Shown: positions 15,591 through 25,672 of the stretch, in pieces
How positions within the stretch are numbered: position 1 is the first letter of the stretch
How the letters are laid out: each line of letters opens with the position of its first letter
Source: Antedon bifida
Taxonomy: Eukaryota > Echinodermata > Crinoidea > Comatulida > Antedonidae
Direction: 5' to 3'
Length of the DNA stretch: 64,000 bases
NCBI GenBank assembly: GCA_963402885.1
Contig: OY727097.1
Coordinates: 24,421,401 to 24,485,400 of the forward strand
Program-made: the position numbers and the translations under genes
Notes under the pieces: generated by a model
What the model saw: the letters and a program-made list of their open reading frames with translations, nothing else
The model's database searches: none
Told to the model about the DNA's origin: nothing

Positions 15591-18583
15591 AGCTAGTGCT
15601 ACCAAATGGGTATAGTAGCGCACTCCTATTTATTAACACTGTGAGCTAGTGCTACCAAATGGGTATAGTAGCGCATAGTGCTAAACTAAATCCTATTTAT
15701 TATCACTGTGCGCTAGTGCTACCAAAATGGGTATAATAACGCACATTGGTCAACTAAATCCTATTTATTAACACTGTGCGCTTGTGCAAACAAATGGGTA
15801 TAGTAGCGCACAGTGGTAAACTAAATCATATATATTACCACTGTGCGCTACTGCTATTAAAATGGGTATAGTAGCGCACAGTGCTAAACTAAATCCTATT
15901 TATTATCACTGTGCGCCAGTGATACCAAAATGGTTATAGTAGCGCACAGTGGTAAACTAATTCCTATTTATTAACACTGTGCGCTATTTCTACTAAAATG
16001 GGTATAGTAGCGCACAGTGCTAAACTAATCATATTTATTATCACTGTGCGCAAGTACTACCAAAATGGGTATAGTTGCGCACAGTGGTAAACTAAATCCA
16101 ATTTATTAACACTGTGCGCTAGTGCTACCAAAATGGGTATAGTAGCGCACACTTCTAAACTAAATCCTATTTATTATCACTGTGCGCTAGTGCTACCAAA
16201 ATGGGTATAGTAGCGCATAGTGCTAAACTAAATCCTATTTATTATCACTGTGCGCTAGTGCTACCAAAATGGGTATAATAACGCACATTGGTAAACTAAA
16301 TCCTATTTATTATCACTGTGCGCTAGTGCTACCAAAATGGGTATAATAGCGCACAGTGCTAAACTAATCATATTTATTATCACTGTGCGCAAGTACTACC
16401 AAAATGGGTATAGTTGCGCACAGTGGTAAACTAAATCCAATTTATTAACACTGTGCGCTAGTGCTACCAAAATGGGTATAGTAGCGCACACTTCTAAACT
16501 AAATCCTATTTATTATCACTGTGCGCTACTGCTACCAAAATGGGTATAGTAGCGCATAGTGCTAAACTAAATCCTATTTATTATCACTGTGCGCTAGTGC
16601 TACCAAAATGGGTATAATAACGCACATTGGTAAACTAAATCCTATTTATTATCACTGTGCGCTAGTGCTACCAAAATGGGTATAATAACGCACATTGGTA
16701 AACTAAATCCTAGTGTATTAACACTGTGCGCTAGTGCAATCAAATGGGTATAGTAGCGCAAAGTGGTAAACTAAATCCTATATGTTATCACTGTGCGTTA
16801 CTGCTACCAAAATGGGTATAGTAGCGCACAGTGGTAAACTAAATCCTATATGTTATCACTGTGCGCTACTGCTACCAAAATGGGTATAGTAGCGCACAGT
16901 GGTAAACTAAATCCTATTTATTAACACTGTGTGCTAGTGCTACCAAATGGGTATAGTAGCGCACAGTGCTAAACTAAATCCTATTAATTATCACTGTGCG
17001 CTAGTGCTACCAAAATGGGTATAGTAGCGCACAGTGGTAAACTAAATCCTATTTATTATCACTGTGCGCTAGTACTACCAAATTGGGAAAAGTAGCGTAC
17101 AGTGATAAACTAAATCCTATTTATTATCACTGTGCGCTAGTGCTACCAAATGGGTATAGTAGCGCAGACTTCTAAACTAAATCCTATTTATTATCACTGT
17201 GCGCTAGTGCTACCAAATGGGTATAGTAGCGCAGACTTCTAAACTAAATCCTATTTATTATCACTGTGCGCTAGTGCTACCAAATGGGTATAGTAGCGCA
17301 GACTTCTAAACTAAATTCTATTTATTATCACTGTGCGCTAGTGCTACCAAAATGGGTATAATAACGCACGTTGGTAAACTAAATCCTATGTATTAACACT
17401 GTGCGCTAGTGCAATCAAATGGGTATAGTAGCGCACAGTGGTAAACTAAATCCTATATGTTATCACTGTGCGCTAGTACTACCAAATTGGGAATAGTAGC
17501 GCACAGTGTTAAATTAAATCCTCTTTATTATCACTGTGCGCCAGTGCTTACAAAATGGGTATAGTAGCGCACAGTGGTAAACTAAATCCTATTTGTTAAC
17601 ACTGTGAGCTAGTGCTACCAAATGGGTATAGTAGCGCATAGTGGTAAACTAACTCCTATTTATTAACACTGTGAGCTAGTTCTAAACTAAATCCTATCTA
17701 TTATCACTGTGCGCTAGTACTACCAAATTGGGAATAGTAGCGCACAGTGTTAACAATCTTATTTATTATCACTGTGCTCCAGTGCTACTAAAATGGATAT
17801 AGTAGCGCACAGTGGTAAACTAAATCCTATTTATTATCACTGTGCTTAAGTAAATACGACCAAAATAGGCATAGTAACGCACAGTGGTGGTAAACTAAAT
17901 CCTATTTATTAGCACTGTGCGCAAGTACAACCAAAATGACAAAATGGGTATAGAGTAGCGCACAGCTAAACTAAGTCCTATTTTTTTATCACTGTGCGCC
18001 AGTGATACCAAAATGGGTAAATTAGCGCACAGTGGTAAACTAATTCCTATTTATTAACACTGTTCGCTAGTGCTACCAAAATGAGTGTAGCGCACAGTGG
18101 TAAACTAATCATATTTATTATCACTGTGCGCAAGTACTACCAAAATGGCTATAGTAGCGCACAGTGGTAAACTAAATCCTATTTATTAACACTATGCGCT
18201 AGTGCTACCAAATGGGTATAGTACCGCACAGTTCTAAACTAAATTCAATTTATTATCCCTGTGCGCTAGTGCTACCAAAATGGATATAGTAGCGCACAGT
18301 GGTAAACTAAATCCTATTAATTATCACTGTGCGTCAGTGCTACCAAAATGGGTATAGTAGCGCACAGTGGTAAACTAAATCCTATTTATTAACACTGTGC
18401 GCTAGTGCTACCAAATGGGTATAGTAGCGCACAGTGGTAAACTAACTCCTATATATTATCACTGTGCGCTACTACTACCAAAATGGGTATAGTAGCGCAC
18501 AGTGGTAAACTAAATCCTTTTTATTATCACAGTGCGCTAGTGCTACCAAAATGGATATAGCAGCGCACTGTGCTAAACTAAAT

Positions 18584-19079
18584 GGAAAAGGCAAAATTAA
18601 CACAGTTATAAGACAGGATCGTTTAAACTTCCGTTGAACAGCGTCGATTCGACGGGCCTGACATTTATGGAACAATATTCAAGGTAAGGACGTATAATAG
18701 ATTTGTATAAAGATAAAAGTGCCCTGCCGTCAATCATAAACCGACAATTTCTCCATATCAAGCCCATCATTCTATTAGCTTTTGACAACACATGATTAAT
18801 ATGTGAACACAAATTTAATTTACTATCAATAAAAATACCTAAATCTTTCTGTACATAAACCATCTCAAGCTCATGTCCATTCAAATTATAATTGAATAGC
18901 ACAGGCCTTTTTTTAAGTGTTGTAAATAAATATTTGCATTTATTAGCATTACGTTTTAGCCCCCACTTCTCCGTGTATTCCACGTTACCATCCAGATCCT
19001 CCTGAAGTGAAAAAGCATCCTGTGGAGTGGTACTCGTACTGATATGATATTGTGGAAAATGATATGTACGAAATTGCAA
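18584..19079 (-). pseudogene. Non-LTR retrotransposon (LINE) reverse-transcriptase fragment, frameshifted
   Basis: The minus-strand frame 18606-19079 reads as the C-terminal part of a LINE reverse transcriptase. It holds a KCKYL-type segment, then KDLGIFIDSKLN, then the thumb motif SIIRPYLEYCS. A second frame just downstream (to ~18600) continues with RRIDAVQRKFKR, the usual next block in jockey/CR1/I-like elements, so a frameshift or deletion separates YCS from IDAVQRKF. The catalytic FADD palm, endonuclease and 3' tail are absent. Its 3' side stops at the satellite boundary. It is a dead fragment; clade assignment is uncertain. Confidence 0.82.
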
Positions 19080-19800
19080 GATTAAACAAAATATTATTCT
19101 TTTTCTGTGGTATATTATTTTGTTTGTTTGTTAAAAAAACACAAAATTACGCCAGATTATGCTGAAAACGACTGAATCATGCCGCGGCATTATGCCAGAT
19201 GCCGTGGGCCTCCAAATAATTAAATGCCAAAGAGCACAATAATTCCAGAAATGGAAACTATGCATGGTACTCTAAACTATCGAACACATTGTATTTTAAA
19301 ATAAGAAGTTCCTTCACCTTTTGATCTATAGGCATAATAATTATCTATTACTCTGTTCTACCAATGCACTAGCCGATACTTAGACTTAAGACCCAAGTCT
19401 GTATTTATTGTCTTTTTTTTTATTAATTTTCTATTTCGATTTTTGTCTGAAAAGCTCAAGTAGTATAAGTCTGAAACGAAATATTTATCTTTTTACTAAT
19501 ATTAAGTCAAAACTCCGTGTGGAACCCAGACTACCCGATACTATGTTCAATATGTTACATAGATTAACAAATTAATGTGAAATTGTATAGAAAATTAAAT
19601 ACGTTAAGTGCTCATTAAAACAATTTTTATGGTAGGCCTACTAACATAAAAAATAGAATTTTTCTCGGCCCGATTTTCATTTTTAAAAAAAGAATAAAAA
19701 TGTTTTAATGAACAGAACTTAATCATTACAATGTTAAAATGTGTCGCAGCTTTGTGTGTCAATCTGGGAAACACGTAGGTAGTACTGGAGTCGTATTCTT
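19080..19800. other. AT-rich intergenic DNA, no feature recognised
   Basis: This is low-GC sequence with homopolymer runs. The 75-codon open frame at 19604-19831 (minus) is composed of random-looking residues with no domain and partly overlaps the mini-exon-like repeat. I see no gene, RNA or clear element here. Confidence 0.5.
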
Positions 19801-19808
19801 CTACATAA

Positions 19809-21482
19809 AAACTGAAAACTGTTGTGACCATCTTGATATTAACTTCTTTCCACTAAGTTTTGGTAGTTCTCGTATTCGTGAAAAGAAAGAATTACAAAGT
19901 TGTAAACAAAATAATTAGGCCTATTTTTTAGTTAAAGTTTCACAAGCTATACTTTATTTATTATTTATTTATTTTAACCATATTTAATGAGGGTGATCCA
20001 TCCAAATACTCAAATATAACATAACACAGTTTTGGTATACTTCCCGTATTAATAGAAAGACAAGAAATGATTTAAAAACAAACTAATCATATGTATAGGC
20101 ATGGGCATTTTGACACTTTATTTAACTTGTTAAAACCATTTTAATCTTTTGATTCGTGCGAATCTTCATTTTGATGTGTTTTATTTTGCTGTACAGTTTT
20201 TATATGTTTCTCCCAAGGGAGGTGAATAAATTTGAACAGGCTAAACTGTCACTAACAACTATGAATAGACTTGTTATTTTTACCTAAAATGTTGAGAACA
20301 TCGTCTTGTTTGTGATGAGTTGGTTCCCGTAATAACGAAGATATTTGTATAAATGTCACGATCTACACTCAAATTTAACATAGCGTCTGTGATAATAATT
20401 ATTACAAGAAAGAATTTAAAAAGTTATAAACAAATCGCTGTATGTCTAAATTGGTTGTTTTTCCCTAAAATGTTTAGAAAATCGTCTTTAATATTAACTT
20501 GTGATATAATTCCTTCATAATATATTCATGGAAATAATTGTTCCATGTGTAAACTATCACAATTAGGTAGACTCAACAACTGTGATTACATTGGTTGGGA
20601 ACATCCTGGACAGTATTAATTCCTTGGTCAGTCGGTTCACGTATTCATGAAAAGAAAAGAATTACATAATATGATACAAAGTTATAAACAAAATAAATAA
20701 TTGTATGGTTAATATTAGACTCGGATTGTGTTTTTACCTAAAATGTTGAGAACATCATCTTGCAATAATTCCTTGGTGATGAGTTTTGGTAGTTCCAGTA
20801 CATGAAAAGAAAAAAAAATAATTACACATTTTTATAAACAAATATTTGTAAGTAAAACGTTTGGTTTTAACATTTACGAGCTAGACTCGAAATATATGAT
20901 TGGTTAATTGCTTACGTCAAATTTCGGGGACAGGTTGTTGTGATAGTTGCCGTAATTCTAAGGAAAAAATGTGTATGTAAAACGCTTAATTTAGGTTAAG
21001 CCAGAATCCTTAAATTAATAACAACTTGTGATTGTTTTACCTGAAATATTGAAAACTGTTGCTTCGACATCTTCTCCAGTCAATTTCCTGGTAAGTCGTA
21101 GAATAGTAGTGCTCTCGCAAATAAATATTCATCAAAAGAAAAGAATTCAGAATTATAACAACTTTTAATTAAGTGTCAAACTACCAAGACACTTGTGTTT
21201 GTTTCATTCAATTTTCTAAGCCACGTCTACACTATCAAACTAGTTTGACCAAAACAAAGTGTGATGTGCCCAAATATGGTAGTGATATGCCCAAATAATT
21301 ATGGTAGTGATATGAAATCGTCATGTCCATATGGGCACATCACATAAAGTTTGATAGTGTAGACAGTGCTTTAAATCATTATATTTTGTTTTAATCAGTA
21401 TTTTTAAAAGTTACACAATAAAGGAATGTTCTTACCTGAAAACATCCGAGATATCATTCGTGGCAGGTTTCATAGAAAATGA
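19809..21482 (-). repeat. Diverged tandem repeat resembling duplicated mini-exons (about 8 copies)
   Basis: On the minus strand a short block recurs at about 19812-19880, 20281-20335, 20461-20530, 20595-20650, 20735-20805, 20905-20965, 21040-21115 and 21433-21480. The central copies are ~130-180 bp apart. Typical copies have a pyrimidine tract (TTCTTTTCTTTTCATGAATA), then a ~45-75 nt block starting near GAACTACCAAAACT and ending near GATGTTCTCAACATTTTAG, followed by GTAAAA. Translated in the matching frame they give related peptides: ELPKLITKELLQDDVLNIL, ELPKLSGKKLISRWSQQFS, ELRQLSQQPVPEI and LTRKLTGEDVEATVFNIS. Donor GT is kept in copies near 20281, 20735, 20905, 21040 and 21433 and lost near 19812, 20461 and 20595. 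One copy has an in-frame stop. They lie 3' of the kinase stop on the same strand. They could be remnants of a repeated-exon gene, alternative kinase exons, or noncoding duplications. Confidence 0.5.
21219..21373. mobile_element. MITE, TCTACACTATCAAACT family, copy 1
   Basis: Terminal inverted repeats GTCTACACTATCAAACT and AGTTTGATAGTGTAGAC bound an interior with the family hallmarks TGATGTGCCCAAATATGG and ATGTCCATATGGGCACATCA. It has no coding capacity. This copy contains a partial internal duplication of GGTAGTGATATG. Confidence 0.85.
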
Positions 21483-21489
21483 AAAAAAA

Positions 21490-22078
21490 AATATTATACG
21501 TTATATTATACAGTACTTATATAAAATATTATACTAAACCATAACATTAAAATAAAATATTATTTTTAATATAATGCAGTAAGTAATTTACCTATAATGG
21601 GTTAAAGGATTGTCCTAAATAAACGTCATGTATACTGTAGTTTCTGTTTCGTTGGCAACCTAAACAAAGACAAAATATACAACTAATATAACAAAATATT
21701 TGAGATACAATGAACCCGAGGGTGCCTTTATATTTCTCAATAAAATGATTATCATTATTAACTATACATTAAAATAATTATCATAGTGAAGAGATATAAA
21801 TCAAATCTAGCTTTTAACTAAACATTGTGTGAGTTGTTACTTTACAATTATACATTAATTAATAACAAATTGTATGTACTTACTTTAATACAATACTTAC
21901 CAATAGCAACAAGTTCGTTTTTTTATTATTAAATACTATCGAGATTTGTTTTGTTTTATTATATTTATTATTAAAACTTGAACATAAGAAACTAAGTGAA
22001 TACAGTAAGAGAGTGTTTTTAATATTATTTAATATCAATATTTGAACGTTATGAATGTGAATAATAAAAAAATTGTGC
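21490..22078. other. AT-rich 3' flank of the kinase gene
   Basis: Very AT-rich sequence with no ORF or recognisable element. On the minus strand 21600-21661 is bounded by TTTGTTTAG and a GTAAAT, so it could be an untranslated exon, but all three frames close. It probably holds the kinase 3' UTR and downstream flank. Confidence 0.4.
21964..21969 (-). promoter_or_regulatory. Candidate polyadenylation signal AATAAA for the kinase gene
   Basis: An AATAAA hexamer on the minus strand lies ~110 nt past the kinase stop codon. The flank is so AT-rich that chance occurrence is likely, hence low confidence. Confidence 0.3.
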
Positions 22079-24802
22079 TTAAATCAAACGCTGGTTAATA
22101 CCCCGACATGGTGGATTTATCTTTTCATTGTCTTTAATAGTGTTCAAGATGTTTATTACACGATCTAGAGATAGTCGATCATCCGCATTGAATGCTGCAC
22201 AAGCCTCCCCAAAGTCAACCATCTCCCTGCTTCCAATTGCTAATGCTAAGATCTTCATAGCCTGACCGATTGAATACACGTCACCCTTAACCGAGTCGCA
22301 TGCACCATCAAGGTATTTTTCTGGTGCTACGTCTGGATAATCCTCGTGGAACTGTAGGAGTTCGTCCGGCGATGAAAAGGTTAACTTCTTATGTCCTCTT
22401 GGATATTGTAGTATGCTGACCATCCCGAAGTCTGTAAGCTTCGCTCTATAGCTGGTTCCATCGTGGTAGATTAAGATATTTCTAGCTGCTACATCATTAT
22501 GCAGCAGTCCTCGTTGGTGCATTGAATTGAGGGCAATGACCACTTCTATTGCCATAGAAATACCTTCAAGCGCACTTAATGATGGTCGTCCTGTTCGCAA
22601 TACCTGCAGAAATGTTGTACTGGACATGTCGCGAGTGTTTCCAATAAACTCCTGTACCATACAGCATACGTCACCTTGGCGAAAAGCGCCAAATACGCGA
22701 GGAACAGAAGGAAGATCATCTAAGAACTTCATGACACGAGCTTCTACCACCATTTTGCCCCACGCTTCATCAGGATTGCTGTAACTACCTAAAAAAGCCG
22801 TCTTGACTGCAACAAGATGTTGATGACCTGGAAAAAGATTTGATGACATCAAGTCAACACGACCAAAACTTCCCTGTCCAAGACGTACAGGATTACAAAG
22901 GTCGGACACGCATGAGCTATCCAATAACTTCATAGGTGGTAGAATTTCCGAAAGCTTTGATGTACTAGCATCTCTACAGTTACGGACGGATTTGGTTGAG
23001 GTGGTGGTGGTGGTGTTGCTTGTCGACGCAATACCGAAGCTACTGGCCGATGACAATGGCCATTGTGATGATGAAGATGATGATGGAAAACTACAAAAAC
23101 GTTTCCTTTGTGGAATCTCACTGGGTGATAACGCGGATGATGTTGGTAGTTTAAACATGCACTGGGGTGGAGAAGCGGTAGATGACGATGACTCACCGGG
23201 TGATAGAACTGGAATGGAAAGTATTTGGCCAGTAGAAAGCGCTAATGTCGATGATGACCGTGGCCTCAAAGACGACTGTGATGATGAAGACGAACTTAAG
23301 TTGCTATCCACTGATCCATCACTTCTGATACAAAAAAGATGAAGTACTGCTGTCCAAATCCTTCTAAAAACTGACTTTCTTCTTGCTTGCTGGGGTACGT
23401 CTTGTTGAGATCTATTTATTTCAAAACAAAACACTATAAATAATTCATACATTTACAATAGATTATTCGATAAAAATGTCAATAGTAGGCCAAGCTCCAT
23501 TAGTACTGTATAAAGAATAGCGATGCTTCCATATGTAGGGAGACTACACTCGGTATGTTATCAGGGCTATGTCCTACAAAGACTATCCTAGTATAAAGTA
23601 AGTACATAAGTACAGGAGCTGGTCTTGTGGTACAATCACGTGTTTGACTACCTTTTACAAATCTAGACTACAGCAGACCCATGAGAGCTAGGCCTAGGTT
23701 AAGTCTAGGCCATATTGACTAACTTAGGCTAGCCTAGTATAACTATGATTGCCTACTTTTAATCTACTAGTTAGTTAGGCCTAGACTAGGTAGCCTAGAC
23801 TAGTTATGTCTCCTTCCTATTCTAGGCTACATAATAAGATTTTCCATACCTACCTAGTTTAGCTAGCCTTATGCTACCTATCTAGACTAGTAATAGTATA
23901 TAAAATAAGGCCTGCTTCAAGCCAAGGCCCTACCTACTAACTAGGGCTAGGCTAGGCCTTGTTTGTTGAAAGCCTCTACTAGTCTAGCCTGGAGGGGAGG
24001 CTTGAGTACCCTTTAGACCCTAGGCTAGCTAGACCTACACTAGGCCTGATGTCATAGCCCCATGGGGCCTACCTATAGGCTAGGCCTAGTAGTTTAGTAG
24101 TAGGCTAGAGTACTAATAATCTAATACAGTCTAGGCCTAGGCGCTAGACCTACACTAGGCCTACCTAGCATGCGGCCTACCTATAGGCTAGGCCTAGTAG
24201 TTTAGTAGTAGGCTAGAGTACTAATAATCTAATACAGTCTAGGCCTACTATTTTCAATGTCATAGCCTACACCTAGCATGCGGCCTACCTATAGGCTAGG
24301 CCTAGTTTAGTAGTAGTAGGCTAGAGTACTAATACAGTCTAGGCGCTAGGCCTAGTACTAGGTAGCCACAGGCAAGCCTCTCTCTCTTAGGCTAGCTAGG
24401 CCTATGCCTAGTAGGCCTAAGTGTCCTAGGTCTAACCTACTAGCCTAGGCCTAGAGGTTTAGGCCTAGCCTAGCTAGTCCTAACTAGCCTACTAACTATC
24501 CTAGCCTAAGGCCTATATAGGTAGGCAGCCTACTAATAAGCTACGAGGCCTAGGCTAGGCCTATTATAGGCCTTGCCTAGCCTATAGATCTAGCTAGGCC
24601 TAGTCTAAGCTTTGCCTAAATTACCATTTTATTAATTAGGCCTAGGCCTAGCTACCTAGAGGCTAGATAGGCCTTGCCTAATAGTAACAAAACAAACAAA
24701 TTATTTGTTCAAAGTCGGAAAAAAGCCTGGCTGGGCCTACCTTTCTTCATTTGGTTGGTCCATGATGCCTTGTTGGTGAAGCTCAATCGATTTTTTGGCC
24801 AT
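22079..24802 (-). CDS. Divergent protein kinase with Ser-rich N-terminus, two exons
   Basis: I join exon 1 (24802 down to 24741, MAKKSIELHQQGIMDQPNEE) to exon 2 (23411 down to 22079). The donor is AAG/GTAGGC and the acceptor AAATAG/ATCT, giving an unbroken frame of 464 residues. Residues ~57-177 are low-complexity Ser/Thr/Pro. The kinase domain follows: Gly loop LGQGSFGRV (198-206), VAVK lysine (~224), alpha-C glutamate in VVEAR (~244), catalytic loop HNDVAARN (325-332), DFG (348-350), APE (383-385) and DVYSIG (398). All catalytic residues are present, but the usual HRD arginine is Asn. The AARN ending resembles tyrosine kinases, so substrate type is unclear. No signal peptide or membrane segment is seen, so it is probably cytosolic. 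It lies head-to-head with HERC2. The family is not one I can name. Domain call firm; first exon moderately firm. Confidence 0.86.
23412..24740 (-). repeat. Kinase-gene intron dominated by AGGCCTAG/CTAGGCCT motifs with a local tandem repeat
   Basis: From ~23690 to ~24680 the intron is a dense mixture of the self-complementary words TAGGCCTA, CTAGGCCTAG and GCTAGC. Within it a ~110-bp block (CCTACCTATAGGCTAGGCC ... TACAGTCTAGG) occurs three times, near 24068-24135, 24176-24245 and 24285-24343. The third copy is shortened. There is no coding capacity. Confidence 0.8.
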
Positions 24803-24956
24803 TTTGCTTGGTTAACAGAATCTTAGAATAGAATTTCGAATTCGAATTTTGCTTAGCAACACGTTATGTGAAGACTATACACAGCACACGTTAAAACAAT
24901 TGGTTAGAGAGAAATCTCAGGTTGTTGTCGATTTTTAGGTGGCCGCCGATGCGCTG

Positions 24957-24966
24957 CTTATATAGA
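24957..24966 (-). promoter_or_regulatory. Possible TATA box for the kinase gene
   Basis: TATATAAG on the minus strand lies upstream of the proposed first coding exon in a locally GC-richer patch. No initiator or transcript evidence is available. Confidence 0.25.
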
Positions 24967-25296
24967 TAATTTTTAGCGCGTGTGCGTGCACATGTTCGAA
25001 ATGCATCTTTTTGTTCTACGCGCGGTGAAAGAACGGTCTAAATGTTCCATGGTTGCCATGATACAATTATCGAAATTCTATCGATCACCTTCCCCCCCCC
25101 CCCCCAGATGGGGTGGGGCGCCGGGATGCTATGCGAGCGAAGCACCACCACTGGCACCACCACTGCTATGTGGAAATTGACAACGGCACGGCTGTCATTT
25201 TCAATGACTTTATAATAGATATATAGATAATAGTCTCCCAATGTTACATGTTATCTGCTATAATCAATGTATTACATAATTTATGTCAAAAAAATT

Positions 25297-25672
25297 ACCG
25301 TAAATCTTCTAATAGTAACCCACACTCTGATAGTAACCCACCTTATAGTAGCCCATGGGGGTTACTATTAGAGTCACAAAAACTAATGATGCAGCCGTAT
25401 TTTGAAAATAAGGAGATAATGCATGTTGATCTCGGGAGTGTTTTTGAGTTTATAAAATAAAGTTAGAGTTTCTGTTCGTACTGTTTTAATATTTTGCTAT
25501 GAGTTGCTGACCGGAAAAGTTAGGGGTGGGTTACTATTTTCAGGTGCCTAATTCGAGTTTAGTAATAGTAACCCACTACTCTAATAGTAACTCCCTTGTT
25601 TCTAATAGTAACCCACCCTAAAAAACAATCAAAGAATAATAACCCAGGGTTACAATTAAAATATTTACGGTA
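25297..25672. mobile_element. Inverted-repeat element with subterminal TCTAATAGTAACCCA repeats
   Basis: The ends are TACCGTAAAT and ATTTACGGTA, perfect inverted repeats. Just inside, the word TAATAGTAACCCA (or close variants) is repeated several times on the left (25310-25350) and right (25565-25620). Reverse-complement copies (GGGTTACTATT) lie at ~25358 and ~25538. This subterminal-repeat structure is typical of non-autonomous hAT- or Mutator-like DNA transposons. No transposase is encoded. Confidence 0.75.

Larger units (their letters stand above)
1..18583. repeat. Palindrome-bearing satellite array, ~67-68 bp unit, about 270-280 copies
   Basis: The whole stretch is head-to-tail copies of one unit of 68 bp (67 bp where AAAATGGG is shortened to AAATGGG). 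Each unit reads roughly TAGCGCACAGTG, then a ~24-bp AT-rich spacer (TAAACTAAATCCTATTTATT), then CACTGTGCGCTA, then GTGCTACCAAAATGGGTATAG. The two 10-12 bp arms are reverse complements, so every unit can form a hairpin. Units differ by point changes and small indels, for example GTGCGC/GTGTGC and GGTAAAC/TCTAAAC. No reading frame of 60 codons or more exists before its right end, and no gene is embedded. The array runs off the left edge, so its true length is unknown. Role unknown; a centromeric, pericentromeric or other heterochromatic location is only a guess. Confidence 0.97.

Noticed and set aside
1-18583. CRISPR-like array with regular repeats and spacers
   Set aside because: The whole 68-bp unit is repeated, including the supposed spacers, there are no cas genes, and the neighbouring genes are spliced eukaryotic genes. 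It is a satellite.
19604-19831. 75-codon minus-strand gene
   Set aside because: Random composition, AT-rich context and no homology; it only overlaps one copy of the mini-exon-like repeat.
22992-23342. 116-codon plus-strand frame rich in V and D
   Set aside because: It is the complement of the kinase's Ser-rich coding region and has no features of its own; same for 22527-22784 and 22930-23196.
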